Source: Paracoccaceae bacterium (GTDB lineage: Bacteria > Pseudomonadota > Alphaproteobacteria > Rhodobacterales > Rhodobacteraceae). From it: a DNA stretch of 64,000 nt. A program made the translations under genes and the position numbers. Location: the NCBI GenBank assembly GCA_003605175.1, contig QWDA01000009.1:1-64000 (forward strand), given 5' to 3'. The notes beneath the pieces are model-generated. The model saw only the letters and a list, made by a program, of their open reading frames with translations, did not search any database and was not told where the DNA came from. Shown in pieces: positions 46,322 to 55,216 of the stretch; positions within the stretch are counted from its first letter, which is position 1; each line of letters starts with the position of its first letter.

Positions 46322-46918
46322 ATGCGGATCATCGTGGTCGGGGCCGAGGGCGATATCGGCCGCGCGGCCTGCGCGGCGCTCGGCCGGCACGACATCATCC
46401 GGGCCGGGCGAAGCCGGGGCGACGTGATCGTCGACATGGCCGACCGCGCCTCGGTGGAGGCGATGTATGCGCGGACCGGCCCGGTCGATGCGGTCGTCGC
46501 GACGGCGGGCGCGGTGCATTTCGGCCCGCTCGCGGACTTCACCGAGGAGAGCTTCCTCCTCGGTCTCCGGAACAAGGTGATGGGGCAGGTCAACCTGGTG
46601 CTGGCCGGCCTCGGGAGTGTGACCGATGGCGGCTCCTTCACGCTGACGAGCGGCGTGCTCGACCGCGACCCGATCCGCTCGGGCGCGGCCGCCGCCACCG
46701 CGAACGGCGCGCTTGGCGGTTTCGTCACAGGCGCGGCGATCGAGATGCCGCGCGGGTTGCGGATCAATGTCGTCAGCCCGGGACTTCTCGACGTATCCGT
46801 CCCGCGCTACGGCGACTGGTTTCCCGGCCACGAGCCGGTGGCGTCGCACCGGGTCGGGCTCGCCTACCTGAAGAGCGTCGAGGGCGCGCTCACGGGCCAG
46901 GTGATCGTGGTGGGCTGA
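46322..46918 (+). CDS. Small short-chain dehydrogenase, MerR-controlled, lacks Tyr-x-x-x-Lys
   Basis: 198 aa. Rossmann motif V-V-G-A-E-G-D-I-G and an A-T-A-G-A turn in place of the usual N-N-A-G. The position of the catalytic Tyr-x-x-x-Lys holds A-A-A-A-T-A-N-G-A, so the classic active pair is missing, as in a small SDR group known from sequence. C-terminal I-N-V-V-S-P-G is kept. Function unclear: NAD(P)-binding or an altered reductase. Co-transcribed with the MerR gene. Confidence 0.78.
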   Translation: MRIIVVGAEGDIGRAACAALGRHDIIRAGRSRGDVIVDMADRASVEAMYARTGPVDAVVATAGAVHFGPLADFTEESFLLGLRNKVMGQVNLVLAGLGSVTDGGSFTLTSGVLDRDPIRSGAAAATANGALGGFVTGAAIEMPRGLRINVVSPGLLDVSVPRYGDWFPGHEPVASHRVGLAYLKSVEGALTGQVIVVG

Positions 46919-46987
46919 CCCGCTTTTCAATTTCCGCCGCCCATGCCAGATCTCGGCGGAGATGCAGGAAATGACAGGACCGAAGCC

Positions 46988-47830
46988 ATGACCGGCGCCG
47001 TCTTCGCCGCCGTTCTTCTCGCAGCGATGCTCCACGCGGTCTGGAACGCGCTCGTCAAGGGTGGCGACGACAAGGCAGCGTGCATGGTCGCGGTGGTGGT
47101 GGGGCAGGGCATCGCCGGCGCGCTGGCGCTGCCCTTCGCGGCCGCGCCCGCGCGCGAAGCGTGGCCCCTGATGGGCCTCAGCGTCGCGCTGCATCTCGGC
47201 TACCAGGTCTTCCTGGTGAAGGCCTACCGGATCGGCGATCTCACCCAGGTCTACCCGATCGCCCGGGGCATCGCGCCGCTCCTGGTGGCGCTCGGGTCGA
47301 TGATGCTGCTCGGCGCCACCTTCTCGGGGGCGCAACTGCTGGCGATCCTGCTGATCTCCACCGGAATCGGCTCGATCTCACTCGTCCGCCGCGCTGACGG
47401 GCTGTTCCAGGGCAGGGCCGCGCTTTTCGCCGCGATGACCGGCGTCTTCATTGCCGCCTATTCGATCAATGACGGCCATGGGGCGCGGCTCGCCGGCACC
47501 GCCATCGGCTTCTACGGCTGGACCGCCTGCCTCAACGCCGCCTTCGCGCTCGCCGCCGGCCGGTTGCGGCCCGGCCTCCTCGGCAAGGCGCTGGCGCTGC
47601 GTCGAAGCCTGCTGATCGGCGGCGGCGCCAGTTTCCTCGCCTATGTGATCGTGGTCTGGGCCTTCACCCAGGCGCCCATCGCGCTGGTGACCGCCCTGCG
47701 CGAGACCTCGATCATCTTCGCGCTCTTCATCGGGGTCTTCGCCCTGCGCGAGCCTTTGAACCTCGCCAAGGTGTTCTCCACCGCGCTGACGCTTGCCGGC
47801 GCGATCCTCCTGCGCGTGGCGCGGCCCTGA
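46988..47830 (+). CDS. EamA/DMT-family transporter
   Basis: 280 aa with about ten transmembrane helices in two repeated halves. I-G-D-L-T-Q-V-Y-P-I-A-R-G-I-A-P in the first half and A-P-I-A-L-V-T-A-L-R-E-T-S-I-I-F-A in the second match the EamA pattern. Exports an unknown small metabolite across the inner membrane. The ATG at 46988 was chosen because the first helix begins there; 69 bp follow the SDR. Confidence 0.85.
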   Translation: MTGAVFAAVLLAAMLHAVWNALVKGGDDKAACMVAVVVGQGIAGALALPFAAAPAREAWPLMGLSVALHLGYQVFLVKAYRIGDLTQVYPIARGIAPLLVALGSMMLLGATFSGAQLLAILLISTGIGSISLVRRADGLFQGRAALFAAMTGVFIAAYSINDGHGARLAGTAIGFYGWTACLNAAFALAAGRLRPGLLGKALALRRSLLIGGGASFLAYVIVVWAFTQAPIALVTALRETSIIFALFIGVFALREPLNLAKVFSTALTLAGAILLRVARP

Positions 47831-47905
47831 TCAGCGCCGCACCGGCCGCGACGGCCAGGCGAACAGCACGGAGAGGACGAAACGGATCGGGTCGAGCTCG
47901 GTCAT
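47831..47905 (-). CDS. Possible 24-residue hydrophobic small protein
   Basis: Reads M-T-E-L-D-P-I-R-F-V-L-S-V-L-F-A-W-P-S-R and ends P-V-R-R. AGAGGT stands six bases before the ATG, a proper ribosome site. It may be a real membrane micropeptide or a leader. It converges on the EamA stop with no gap. Only sequence logic supports it. Confidence 0.4.
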   Translation of the reverse strand: MTELDPIRFVLSVLFAWPSRPVRR

Positions 47906-48089
47906 GGCGGACCTCTTGTGGCGAAACTGGTCTGCCGGCGGGCTAGAGCGCGATTGTATCAGCGGTATGACCGGAGCCCATCCGCCACCTACAAGTGCGA
48001 AGCCGGGCGGGCGCCTGCCGCAACGGTACGGAGCCGGGCATTGTCCCGGGCGAAGGCTCGACACAACCGCACGCCTCGGGCGCCCCTCG

Positions 48090-50267
48090 CTACCCGCCCA
48101 CGACCTCGGCCAGCGCGGCGAGGTCGGTCGGCTTGAACAGGATCGGGATGCCCCGCGCCCGCGCCCCGTCGATCACGTCATGGCCCCGGTCGGCGGTCAG
48201 GAGGCAGCACGGTGTCCGGCCGATCGCGGCCTGGATCCGGGGCAGCAGGTCGAAGGCCGTCTCGGTCTCGCCGATCCGGAAATCGAGGATCAGCATCTCG
48301 GGCCGCTCCCCGGCGGCGGCGAGCCGCGCCAGGGCCTCGTCGCCGCTGCCGGCGCTCATCACCCGGTGGCCGAGGCTCCTCAGCGAGACCGAGAGCGCCT
48401 CGCGCATGTCACGGTCGTCGTCGACCAGAAGGATCATCTTGCCGCGCCCGCGTCCGCCGGCCGCGCCGCTGCCGGGAAACCCGTTCTCCTGCCGGCCCGT
48501 CTCCTTCGCCCGCTGCGCGGTGACCGAAAAGCACGATCCCCGCCCGGGAATGGAGACGAGGCCCAGCGGATGGCCCAGCCGCGCGCAGGCCCGCTCGACG
48601 ATGGCAAGGCCCAGCCCGAGCCCCTCGCTCGCGCTGGCGCGGGATTTCAACTGGTGGAATTCCTTGAAGATCTCCTCCTGCTGATCCTCCGGAATGCCCG
48701 GCCCGGTATCGCGGATCTCGACCCGCACCATCTGCCCGCGCCGCCGCGTGCCCACCAGCACCCGGCCGGACGCCGTGTGGCGGATCGCGTTGGCGATCAG
48801 GTTCTGCACGATGCGCCGGAAATAGCCCGGGTCGGTCTCGATGGTGGCGACCCCCGGCACGACGCGGAAGCCGAGCCCCTTCTGCGCGGCCAGCGGCGCG
48901 AACTCGTCGCCCAGCTTGCGCAGGAGCTTGCCCAGATCGACCGGCTCCACATCGAAGGCGTATTCGGCGGTTTCCAGCTTGGAGATGTCGAGCAGCGCCT
49001 CGAGCATCGTCTCGACGCTCGTGAGCGCCGAGAGCGCGCGCTCGCCGATCATCGCAACGCCCTGGGGTTCGCCGGGGAGCGACGAGATGAACAGCTTGGC
49101 GGCCGAGAGCGGCTGCAACAGGTCGTGACTCGCCGCCGCGACGAAGCGGGTCTTCGAGGCATTGGCCCGCTCGGCGGCCGAGAGCGCGTCCTCGAGTTCC
49201 AGCGTGCGCTCGACCACCCGGCGTTCCAGCGTCTCCTTGGCGCGCAACAGTTCCTGCGCCGCGTGGCGTTCGGCGGTGACGTCGGTGATCGAGAAGACGA
49301 GGCCCCGGTCCGGCGTTTCGCGGGCATGGACCTTGAGGATGCTGCCCGCGTCCTGCGACAGATCGAAGCGGAGCGGCGGGCGGGCGTCCTTCCGCGCGAC
49401 CCAGGCCGCGATCTCCTCGACCGAAAGCTCCGACCAGGAGAAATCCCGCGTGGCCTTCAGGATCGCGTCGAGCGGCGTGCCGGCGCGCAGGAGCTTCACC
49501 GGCAGCGACAGGATCTCGCGCACCCGGCTGTTCCAGGCGACGAGCACGCCGGCCTCGTCGAACACGCAGACCCCCTGGTCGAGATGTTCGAGCGTCGCCG
49601 CGATCAGCCGCGACTGGTGGTCGAGGATCCGCTCGCGCTCGCGCCGCTCCTGGCGCATCACGTCGGTGATGTCGGTCTGCAGGATCACGGTCTGGCCGGC
49701 ATTGGTGCGGTGCTCGCTCACCTGAATCCAGCGGTCGCCCTTGAGCGCGACGTTGAACACCGCGTGGCTGTCGCCGTGGCGGCGCCGGCGGCGGTCGGCC
49801 CATTGGTCGGGGTTCAGTTCCCGCGGCAGTTCCAGCGCGCTGGAGCGGCTGGCGGCGCGGACATAGTCGTAGAAGGAGAGGCCCGGCAGCAGGAGCGCCT
49901 TCATCTCGGGCATGAACATCCCGAACCGGCTGTTGCAGAGCACCATGCGGTCATCGGCGTCGAACAGGCCGAAGCCTTCCTGGATCGTCTCGATCGCCCC
50001 GGTCAGCGTCGCGCGCGCGGTCTCGGCCTCGCGCGTGGCGATGGAGAGCTGCGCGTTCGACTGGTTCAGAAGGTCGAGCGCACGTTCCAGATCGCGGGTC
50101 CGGGCGCGGACCTGGTCCTCCAGCATCACCGCGCGCTGGAACTGAGCATAGGCCGCGCCGCCATCGTTGGTGACCTGCTCGACCCGCTGCATCAGCACGC
50201 GCGCGATGGTCATCAGCTTCTCGTTCTGACGCTCGATCGAATCCGTCGGGTTGATCAGATCATCCAT
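48090..50267 (-). CDS. Soluble hybrid sensor histidine kinase with PAS domains and receiver
   Basis: 725 aa, no transmembrane helix. Order: coiled coil, PAS (about 90-200), PAS (about 210-330), a second coiled coil, HisKA with His381 in A-A-A-S-H-D-L-L-Q-P, HATPase (N-L-I-A-N-A-I-R-H, D-T-G-P-G-I-P, G-L-G-L-G-L-A-I), then receiver (about 605-725) with Asp662. Its ATG overlaps the FIST stop (ATGGATGA), so the two are coupled. Similar soluble hybrids next to PQQ alcohol dehydrogenase genes regulate methanol or ethanol oxidation (FlhS type); the same role is inferred. Confidence 0.85.
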   Translation of the reverse strand: MDDLINPTDSIERQNEKLMTIARVLMQRVEQVTNDGGAAYAQFQRAVMLEDQVRARTRDLERALDLLNQSNAQLSIATREAETARATLTGAIETIQEGFGLFDADDRMVLCNSRFGMFMPEMKALLLPGLSFYDYVRAASRSSALELPRELNPDQWADRRRRRHGDSHAVFNVALKGDRWIQVSEHRTNAGQTVILQTDITDVMRQERRERERILDHQSRLIAATLEHLDQGVCVFDEAGVLVAWNSRVREILSLPVKLLRAGTPLDAILKATRDFSWSELSVEEIAAWVARKDARPPLRFDLSQDAGSILKVHARETPDRGLVFSITDVTAERHAAQELLRAKETLERRVVERTLELEDALSAAERANASKTRFVAAASHDLLQPLSAAKLFISSLPGEPQGVAMIGERALSALTSVETMLEALLDISKLETAEYAFDVEPVDLGKLLRKLGDEFAPLAAQKGLGFRVVPGVATIETDPGYFRRIVQNLIANAIRHTASGRVLVGTRRRGQMVRVEIRDTGPGIPEDQQEEIFKEFHQLKSRASASEGLGLGLAIVERACARLGHPLGLVSIPGRGSCFSVTAQRAKETGRQENGFPGSGAAGGRGRGKMILLVDDDRDMREALSVSLRSLGHRVMSAGSGDEALARLAAAGERPEMLILDFRIGETETAFDLLPRIQAAIGRTPCCLLTADRGHDVIDGARARGIPILFKPTDLAALAEVVGG

Positions 50268-51441
50268 GGCCGGGGCGGGGATCGGGGGCATAGAAGGCCA
50301 CGCCGGTCAGCGTCTGGTTCACATGCATGCCGCCGATCTGCTCGCCATAGGTCGAGAAGCCGATCACCGCATGCTCGGAGAGGATCGACGAGATCTGGTG
50401 CGTGACCTGTTTTTCCTGGGCTTCCAGCCGGCGCAGGATGCAGTCGCAGGCGAGGATGGATTGCGGCGGCTGGCCGTTCAGGGTCAGCGCTTCCAGTTCG
50501 CGCCGCAGGTGGGTATCCATCGGTTCGGGATCGGCGAGGGTCAACACCAGGCCCTCCTCGATCGCCGAAAAGAACACCAGTTCGCTCTCCTTCGAGACCC
50601 GCTGGATCGACCGCACATGGTGCCGCCCGCCGAACCGCACCACCACCGGATGCGCGGCGAAGGTGAAGGTGTCGAGCTGTTCGGGATCCTTGCCGAGGAT
50701 CCGCGCATATTCGCGCGCCGCGGGTTCGGCGTTGATCTTGCGGACGATCCGCTTCTTCGGGTCGGCCTCGGTCACCACCATGCGCCGGGTGCTGGGGGTC
50801 AGGTGATCGTGGCTGAACACCTGGATCCCGCAATCGGTGCGGAAATAGGTCAGAACGGCGGCGTTCCGGTAGATCCTGCCGTCCATGGCCACCGCCGCCT
50901 GTTCGAAGCTGATCCCGTCGCCGGCGGACCCGCCGAACAGCGGTACCGGCCCCAGCGCGTCGGCGCAGGCGGCGGCCAGCGGATCTTCCATGAGCGACAG
51001 CCCGTCCACCAGCAGGAACCCGAATTCCCGCGTCCAGTCGGGCTCGAGCGCGGTCAGCCGGGCGCGGGTGCGAATCATGTCGGCGATCAGCGCCTGCGCG
51101 TCGAGCGTGTCGAGATCCTCGATCAGCACGCTTTCCGAGAGGAAATTGGCCGCGGGAAAGCCGACCGCGACGATCCGGCCATCGACATAGCCCTCGCGGC
51201 CCAACTCGCCCGCGGTGGTGCAGCCGATGGTGCGGATTCCGGCGAAGCGCCGCGCCGCCTCCGCCATGGTGGCGGCGAAATCGGCTCCGGCCGAGACGAA
51301 AAGGGCGACCAGGGACAGGGGTTCGCTCGCCAGTGCCTGGTGGAGCTTGGCGATGGCGTCGGCGTCGTTGCAAAACGCCTCGGCATGTCGGACGAGTGGC
51401 CCCGCCGCACCCGCAGATGGCGGCGCAAAGGCACCGCGCAT
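50260..51441 (-). CDS. FIST-domain sensor protein
   Basis: 393 aa with the FIST N-terminal domain (G-C-T-T-A-G-E-L-G-R-E-G-Y, G-F-P-A-A-N-F) and FIST_C domain (G-G-S-A-G-D-G, F-S-H-D-H-L, I-G-F-S-T-Y-G-E). FIST proteins are thought to bind small ligands. It directly precedes the histidine kinase with an 8-base overlap, so it likely feeds a cytoplasmic signal to that kinase. Ligand unknown. Confidence 0.87.
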   Translation of the reverse strand: MRGAFAPPSAGAAGPLVRHAEAFCNDADAIAKLHQALASEPLSLVALFVSAGADFAATMAEAARRFAGIRTIGCTTAGELGREGYVDGRIVAVGFPAANFLSESVLIEDLDTLDAQALIADMIRTRARLTALEPDWTREFGFLLVDGLSLMEDPLAAACADALGPVPLFGGSAGDGISFEQAAVAMDGRIYRNAAVLTYFRTDCGIQVFSHDHLTPSTRRMVVTEADPKKRIVRKINAEPAAREYARILGKDPEQLDTFTFAAHPVVVRFGGRHHVRSIQRVSKESELVFFSAIEEGLVLTLADPEPMDTHLRRELEALTLNGQPPQSILACDCILRRLEAQEKQVTHQISSILSEHAVIGFSTYGEQIGGMHVNQTLTGVAFYAPDPRPGHG

Positions 51442-51487
51442 TCGTTCCTCCCCAGGTCCCCTTTGCGGTGAGCCCCAGAGTGCAGCT

Positions 51488-52177
51488 TTATGGCTGGTCT
51501 TGCAACAGGGTCTCGTAATTGGCCCGCTGCGCGATCAGCACCGCCTGGGTCCGGCTCTGGACGCCGAGCTTGCGCATGATCGCCGTGATATGGGTCTTCA
51601 CCGTGGCTTCGGCGATCGACAGCTCGTAGGCGATCTGCTTGTTCAGCATGCCCGCACAGACCAGTTGCAGGATCCGCATCTGCTGCCGGGTGAGCTGCGC
51701 CATCCGCTCCATCGCCTCTTCGCGGGGCGAGGCGTCGGACTTGCTGTCGGGGCCGAGCGTGATGCCGTCGGGCAGGTAGAGATCGCCCTCGGCGATGGCG
51801 GTGAAGGCCGCCTGGAACGTGTCGCGGGTCGAATGCTTCGGCACGAAGCCCGCCGCGCCCGCCCGGATCGCCGCCCGCACGATGCGCACGTCCGAGAGCG
51901 ACGAGACCACGACGACGGGGATGCCCTGGGCCGAGAGCTTGAGCTGGATCAGCCCGTCGAGCCCGCTCACGTCCGGCAGGTTGAGATCGAGCAGGATCAC
52001 GTCCGGCGCGGCCTCGGTTTCCAGCTGCTCGATCGCGTGGGCGAGGTCGGGCACCGTGGTCACCGTCTCGACTCCGAGCACCATGCGCAGCGTCATCGAC
52101 AGCGCGTCGCAGAACAACGGGTGATCGTCGACGATCAGCGTCTTTCGGAAGAGCGGTTCGGGGCGCGCGTGTTGCAT
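51488..52177 (-). CDS. LuxR-type response regulator
   Basis: 229 aa. Receiver with Asp64 in V-I-L-L-D-L-N-L-P-D and acidic pair in I-V-D-D-H; C-terminal LuxR helix-turn-helix (L-T-R-Q-Q-M-R-I-L-Q-L-V-C-A-G-M-L-N-K-Q-I-A). ATG at 52177 has AGAGGT seven bases upstream. It is first in the run regulator-FIST-kinase and the likely partner of that kinase. Regulators of this kind (FlhR/AgmR) activate PQQ alcohol dehydrogenase genes; transcription of the adjacent exaF-like gene is the natural target. Confidence 0.88.
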   Translation of the reverse strand: MQHARPEPLFRKTLIVDDHPLFCDALSMTLRMVLGVETVTTVPDLAHAIEQLETEAAPDVILLDLNLPDVSGLDGLIQLKLSAQGIPVVVVSSLSDVRIVRAAIRAGAAGFVPKHSTRDTFQAAFTAIAEGDLYLPDGITLGPDSKSDASPREEAMERMAQLTRQQMRILQLVCAGMLNKQIAYELSIAEATVKTHITAIMRKLGVQSRTQAVLIAQRANYETLLQDQP

Positions 52178-52365
52178 GTCGTGTACCTCTGATGTCACGA
52201 AGAATAGCATGCCGGCCCGGGGTCGGCCCTACGCCAATGGTCGCAACAGGATGGCGTTCGAGAAGCCCTGGTTTTCCGGTCGATACGCAGGCGCTCCGCC
52301 GAGGTCGCTTTCCGCCACAGCGAAGCACGGAGCCGGGCGAGCGCCTGCGCTGCCACTTTGCGCAA

Positions 52366-52506
52366 GCCGGGCGAGCGCCTGCCCGTGGGATGGCGCTCCA
52401 CCATTTGATCGGCGCGCTTTATGGTGCCACCTGCCTCCGACCTCGACGGTCTGCGCAAACGTTGACACAGCGCCAGCCCGTGGGGACGGGCAGGCGCTCG
52501 CCCGGC
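52366..52506 (+). repeat. Type 1 composite inverted repeat, copy 4
   Basis: Left arm GCCGGGCGAGCGCCTGCCCG then GGGATGGCGCTCC; spacer with GATCGGCGCGCTTTATGGTG; right arm CAGCGCCAGCCCG then GGGCAGGCGCTCGCCCGGCG. The spacer is nearly identical to copy 1. Confidence 0.75.
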
Positions 52507-52709
52507 GGCCCTTCGGGCCTCGTTCCGGGCGGGGGAGATGAACCGGCGTTGTTCCGCACCACAGCGCCAACCCGGTCGTGCCGGAGGCACGCCTCTGGCG
52601 TGACACGGGCAGGCGCTCGCCCGGCGGCCCTGCGGGCCTTGTCCCGGGCGGGGGAGATGAACCGGCGTTGTTCCACACCAAAGCGCCAGCCCGGTCGTGC
52701 CGGAGGGCC
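52488..52709 (+). repeat. Tandem repeat of a ~100-bp unit, 119-bp period
   Basis: Two near-identical units, from GGGCAGGCGCTCGCCCGGCG at 52488 and 52607, each running through GGGAGATGAACCGGCGTTGT to CCCGGTCGTGCCGGAGG. A diverged third copy begins at 1384. Confidence 0.7.
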
Positions 52710-52741
52710 GGGGCGGTTGCGGGAGCCGGGCCGGAACGGAA

Positions 52742-52773
52742 AAAGGCACGCCCGGGGGCGTGCCTTTCGCGTT
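52742..52773 (-). terminator. Hairpin terminator after the exaF-like gene
   Basis: AAAGGCACGCCC (52743-52754) pairs with GGGCGTGCCTTT (52758-52769) on both strands. On the minus strand it lies about 15 bases past the exaF-like stop and ends in TTTTTCC. Confidence 0.65.
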
Positions 52774-52784
52774 CTGTCGCCGGA

Positions 52785-54548
52785 TCAGTTCCGGGCGAGC
52801 TGCCTGGGCAGCTTGAACACCCAGACCGAACCGCCCTGGTTGAGATAGTTGACCTTCTTGGCCACCTCGCCGCCCCAGAGCGGAACCGCGCCGCCCCAGC
52901 CGGAGACCACCGAGACATACTGTTCGCCGTCCATCTCCCAGGTGATCGGCTGGCCGACGATGCCCGAGCCGGTCTGGAACTTCCACAGCACCTCGCCGGT
53001 TTCGTCGTCGAGCGCCAGGAGCTCGCCCTCGGGGGTGCCGAAGAACACCAGCCCGCCGGCGGTGGTCATCACGCCGCCCCAGAGCGGGGCTTCGTTCCTG
53101 TACTCCCACTTCCATTCGCCGGTCATCGGGTCGATGGCCTTCAAGGAGCCGATATGGTCCTCGTAGTTCGGCTTGATGGTGAAGCCCGAGCCCAGATAGG
53201 CGGCGCCCTTCTTGTAGGTGACGGGCTCGTTCCAGATATCCATGCCCCATTCGTTCGAGGGCACATAGAACAGGCCGGTCTTCTGGCTGTAGGCCATCGG
53301 CATCCAGTTCTTGCCGCCGAGGAAGGAGGGCGAGGCGAACACGGTGTCGCCCTTGTCGCCATCGGCCGCGCCGGCCGGGTTGCCCGGGCGGTTTTCCTCG
53401 ACAAAGATCGGCCGGCCGTTCTCGTCGATGCCCGAGGCCCAGGAGATGTCCTTCACGAAGGGCCAGGCGCCGACGAAGCCGCCATCCTCGCGGTTCAGCA
53501 CGTAGAAGAAGCCGTTCCGGTCGGCGGTGGCGAATTTCCTGTTGCCGTCCGCGTCGGTGAAGGCGACGACCTCGTTCACCCCGTCATAGTCCCAGCCCTC
53601 GCGCGGGGTGGTCTGGAAGTGCCACTTGATCTCGCCGTTCGACGGGTCGATCCCGATCCGGCTGGCGGCATAGAGGTTGTCGCGGGTGCCGTCGTTCACG
53701 TCGCCCGCACCGCGCAGCCAGGAGTTCCAGGGCGCCGGGTTGCCGGCGCCGAACACCAGCGTGTCGGTGTCGGCATCGTAGGAGCCGCCGAGCCAGGTCG
53801 CGCCGCCGCCGGTCTTCCACATGTCGCCCGGCCAGGTCGCGTTCAGCGTGCCGGTCATGGTGCTTTCCTCGCCGTTCAGCGTGCCCATGTTCCCTTCGAT
53901 CGTGGGACGGGTCCAGACCAGGTCGCCGTTCTCGGCGTCGTAGGCGTAGACCGTGCCGACGATCCCGAATTCGCCGCCCGAGTTGCCGACGATCACCTTG
54001 CCGTCGACGACGAGCGGCGCGGCAGTGTAGGAATAGCCGGCCTTGTAGTCGGCGATCTTCTTGTTCCAGACCACGTCGCCGGTCTTGCGGTCGAGCGCCA
54101 CGAGACGCGCGTCGAGCGTGCCGAAATAGACATTGTCGCCGTAGATCGCCGCGCCGCGATTGATCACGTCGCAGCAGGGCAGGATGCCCTCGGGCAGGCG
54201 GGCGTCGTATTGCCAGAGCTCGTCGCCGGTCTTCACGTCGATCGCGTAGAGCCGTGAATAGGACCCGGTGACATACATCACCCCGTCATAGACCAGGGGC
54301 TGGGTTTCCTGGCCGCGCTGCTTCTCGCCGCCGAGGCTGAAGGCCCAGGCCGGGAACAGGTTCTGCACGTTGTCCCTGTTCAGGATGTCGAGCGGGCTGT
54401 AGCGCTGCAGGTGGCGCCCCATCCCGTTGGTGACGACCTGGGTGGTCATGGTCTGGTCGTTGGCCAGGTCCTGTTCGGTCACCTGGGCCTGCGCCATTCC
54501 GGCCGATGCCACCAAGGCGGCGGTCACGGCTGCAATGCATCTGTTCAT
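52785..54548 (-). CDS. exaF: PQQ-dependent alcohol dehydrogenase, ExaF-like, lanthanide-type
   Basis: 587 aa with a signal peptide ending A-Q-A-Q. Eight-bladed quinoprotein propeller; adjacent Cys125-Cys126 (L-P-C-C-D-V) form the disulfide that shields PQQ. Metal ligands Glu193 (G-G-E-F-G) and Asn270 (G-A-G-N-P-A-P-W-N), catalytic Asp320, and an extra Asp322 in W-D-Y-D-G-V-N. Asp two residues after the catalytic Asp marks lanthanide enzymes (XoxF, ExaF, PedH); calcium MxaF has Ala. R-Y-S-P-L-D and G-G-E-K-Q-R-G-Q-E recall ExaF more than XoxF. Oxidises alcohols in the periplasm and passes electrons to a c-type cytochrome. Strong GGAGGAGG before the ATG. Confidence 0.88.
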   Translation of the reverse strand: MNRCIAAVTAALVASAGMAQAQVTEQDLANDQTMTTQVVTNGMGRHLQRYSPLDILNRDNVQNLFPAWAFSLGGEKQRGQETQPLVYDGVMYVTGSYSRLYAIDVKTGDELWQYDARLPEGILPCCDVINRGAAIYGDNVYFGTLDARLVALDRKTGDVVWNKKIADYKAGYSYTAAPLVVDGKVIVGNSGGEFGIVGTVYAYDAENGDLVWTRPTIEGNMGTLNGEESTMTGTLNATWPGDMWKTGGGATWLGGSYDADTDTLVFGAGNPAPWNSWLRGAGDVNDGTRDNLYAASRIGIDPSNGEIKWHFQTTPREGWDYDGVNEVVAFTDADGNRKFATADRNGFFYVLNREDGGFVGAWPFVKDISWASGIDENGRPIFVEENRPGNPAGAADGDKGDTVFASPSFLGGKNWMPMAYSQKTGLFYVPSNEWGMDIWNEPVTYKKGAAYLGSGFTIKPNYEDHIGSLKAIDPMTGEWKWEYRNEAPLWGGVMTTAGGLVFFGTPEGELLALDDETGEVLWKFQTGSGIVGQPITWEMDGEQYVSVVSGWGGAVPLWGGEVAKKVNYLNQGGSVWVFKLPRQLARN

Positions 54549-54705
54549 TCTGGGTCCTCCTCCCAATTTGCCAAAGTCCCGGCCCAATCGCATCGCGCAC
54601 GGATCGCCATTGTGCCCTCGCTCCGATGTATCGCCGCCCGGCGCGGCTCCCGCTATTCCACCATGGTCTGATGTTCCGAACCGGCGTTCTCCGTTTCGGA
54701 GAGCG

Positions 54706-55098
54706 TCAGCGGCTGATCGAGGCGAGATAGGACAGGATGAAGTCCTGCACCGTGCGGTCGTCGATGCCGACATGGCGCATCTTGGTGCCGGGCATGAAGC
54801 CGTCATTGTCTTCCATCCAGGCGCGCAGGGCGGCCGGCGTCCAGACGATCCCCGAACCCGTCAGGGCCTCGGAATAGTCATAGCCCTCGTAGCTGCCCGC
54901 CCGGCGGCCCACCACATGCTCGAGCGGCGGGCCATAGGAGGGATCCCTGGCGTCCACGGCGTGGCAGCGGCGGCATTCGGCGTCGAAATACTGCCTGCCC
55001 GCGTCCGTCTTGATCTTTTCGTGGGTCGTCTCGGCCAGGGCCGGCAAGGCTGGAACGGCGGTGGCCAGGATGGCGGCGACTATCAGTTTCAGTGTCAT
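54706..55098 (-). CDS. Periplasmic class I cytochrome c
   Basis: 130 aa with a signal peptide ending A-L-A-E. One haem site, C-R-R-C-H, with Met ligand probably in M-P-G-T-K-M-R-H. The size and fold match small soluble cytochromes such as c550. It lies 157 bp upstream of exaF on the same strand and is the likely electron acceptor of that dehydrogenase. Confidence 0.9.
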   Translation of the reverse strand: MTLKLIVAAILATAVPALPALAETTHEKIKTDAGRQYFDAECRRCHAVDARDPSYGPPLEHVVGRRAGSYEGYDYSEALTGSGIVWTPAALRAWMEDNDGFMPGTKMRHVGIDDRTVQDFILSYLASISR

Positions 55099-55216
55099 TG
55101 CATCACTCTCGGTTCTGACATGCGGGCAAAGCCTAGGCCCGCGGTCCGTCGTGCCGCTTGACGCAGGTCAAGCCGGGTGCTTCCGGCCCCTCATGCTTTG
55201 GTCGGAGATCGCCCAT

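Larger units (their letters stand above)
52178..52784. other. Non-coding stretch with several repeats
   Basis: About 600 bases between the exaF-like gene and the response regulator, both on the minus strand. It holds a type 1 element, a solo left arm at 52331-52350, and a ~100-bp tandem duplication. The regulator's promoter should lie near 52180-52260. No gene is supported. A small GC hairpin with AAAAAGGCACGCCC/GGGCGTGCCTTT at 52740-52770 looks like a terminator for the minus-strand exaF-like gene. Confidence 0.65.

Noticed and set aside
52178-52784. GC-rich repeat stretches as coding DNA
   Set aside because: Translations in all frames are repetitive Arg/Pro/Ala peptides that recur between unrelated genes, which fits intergenic repeats, not proteins.
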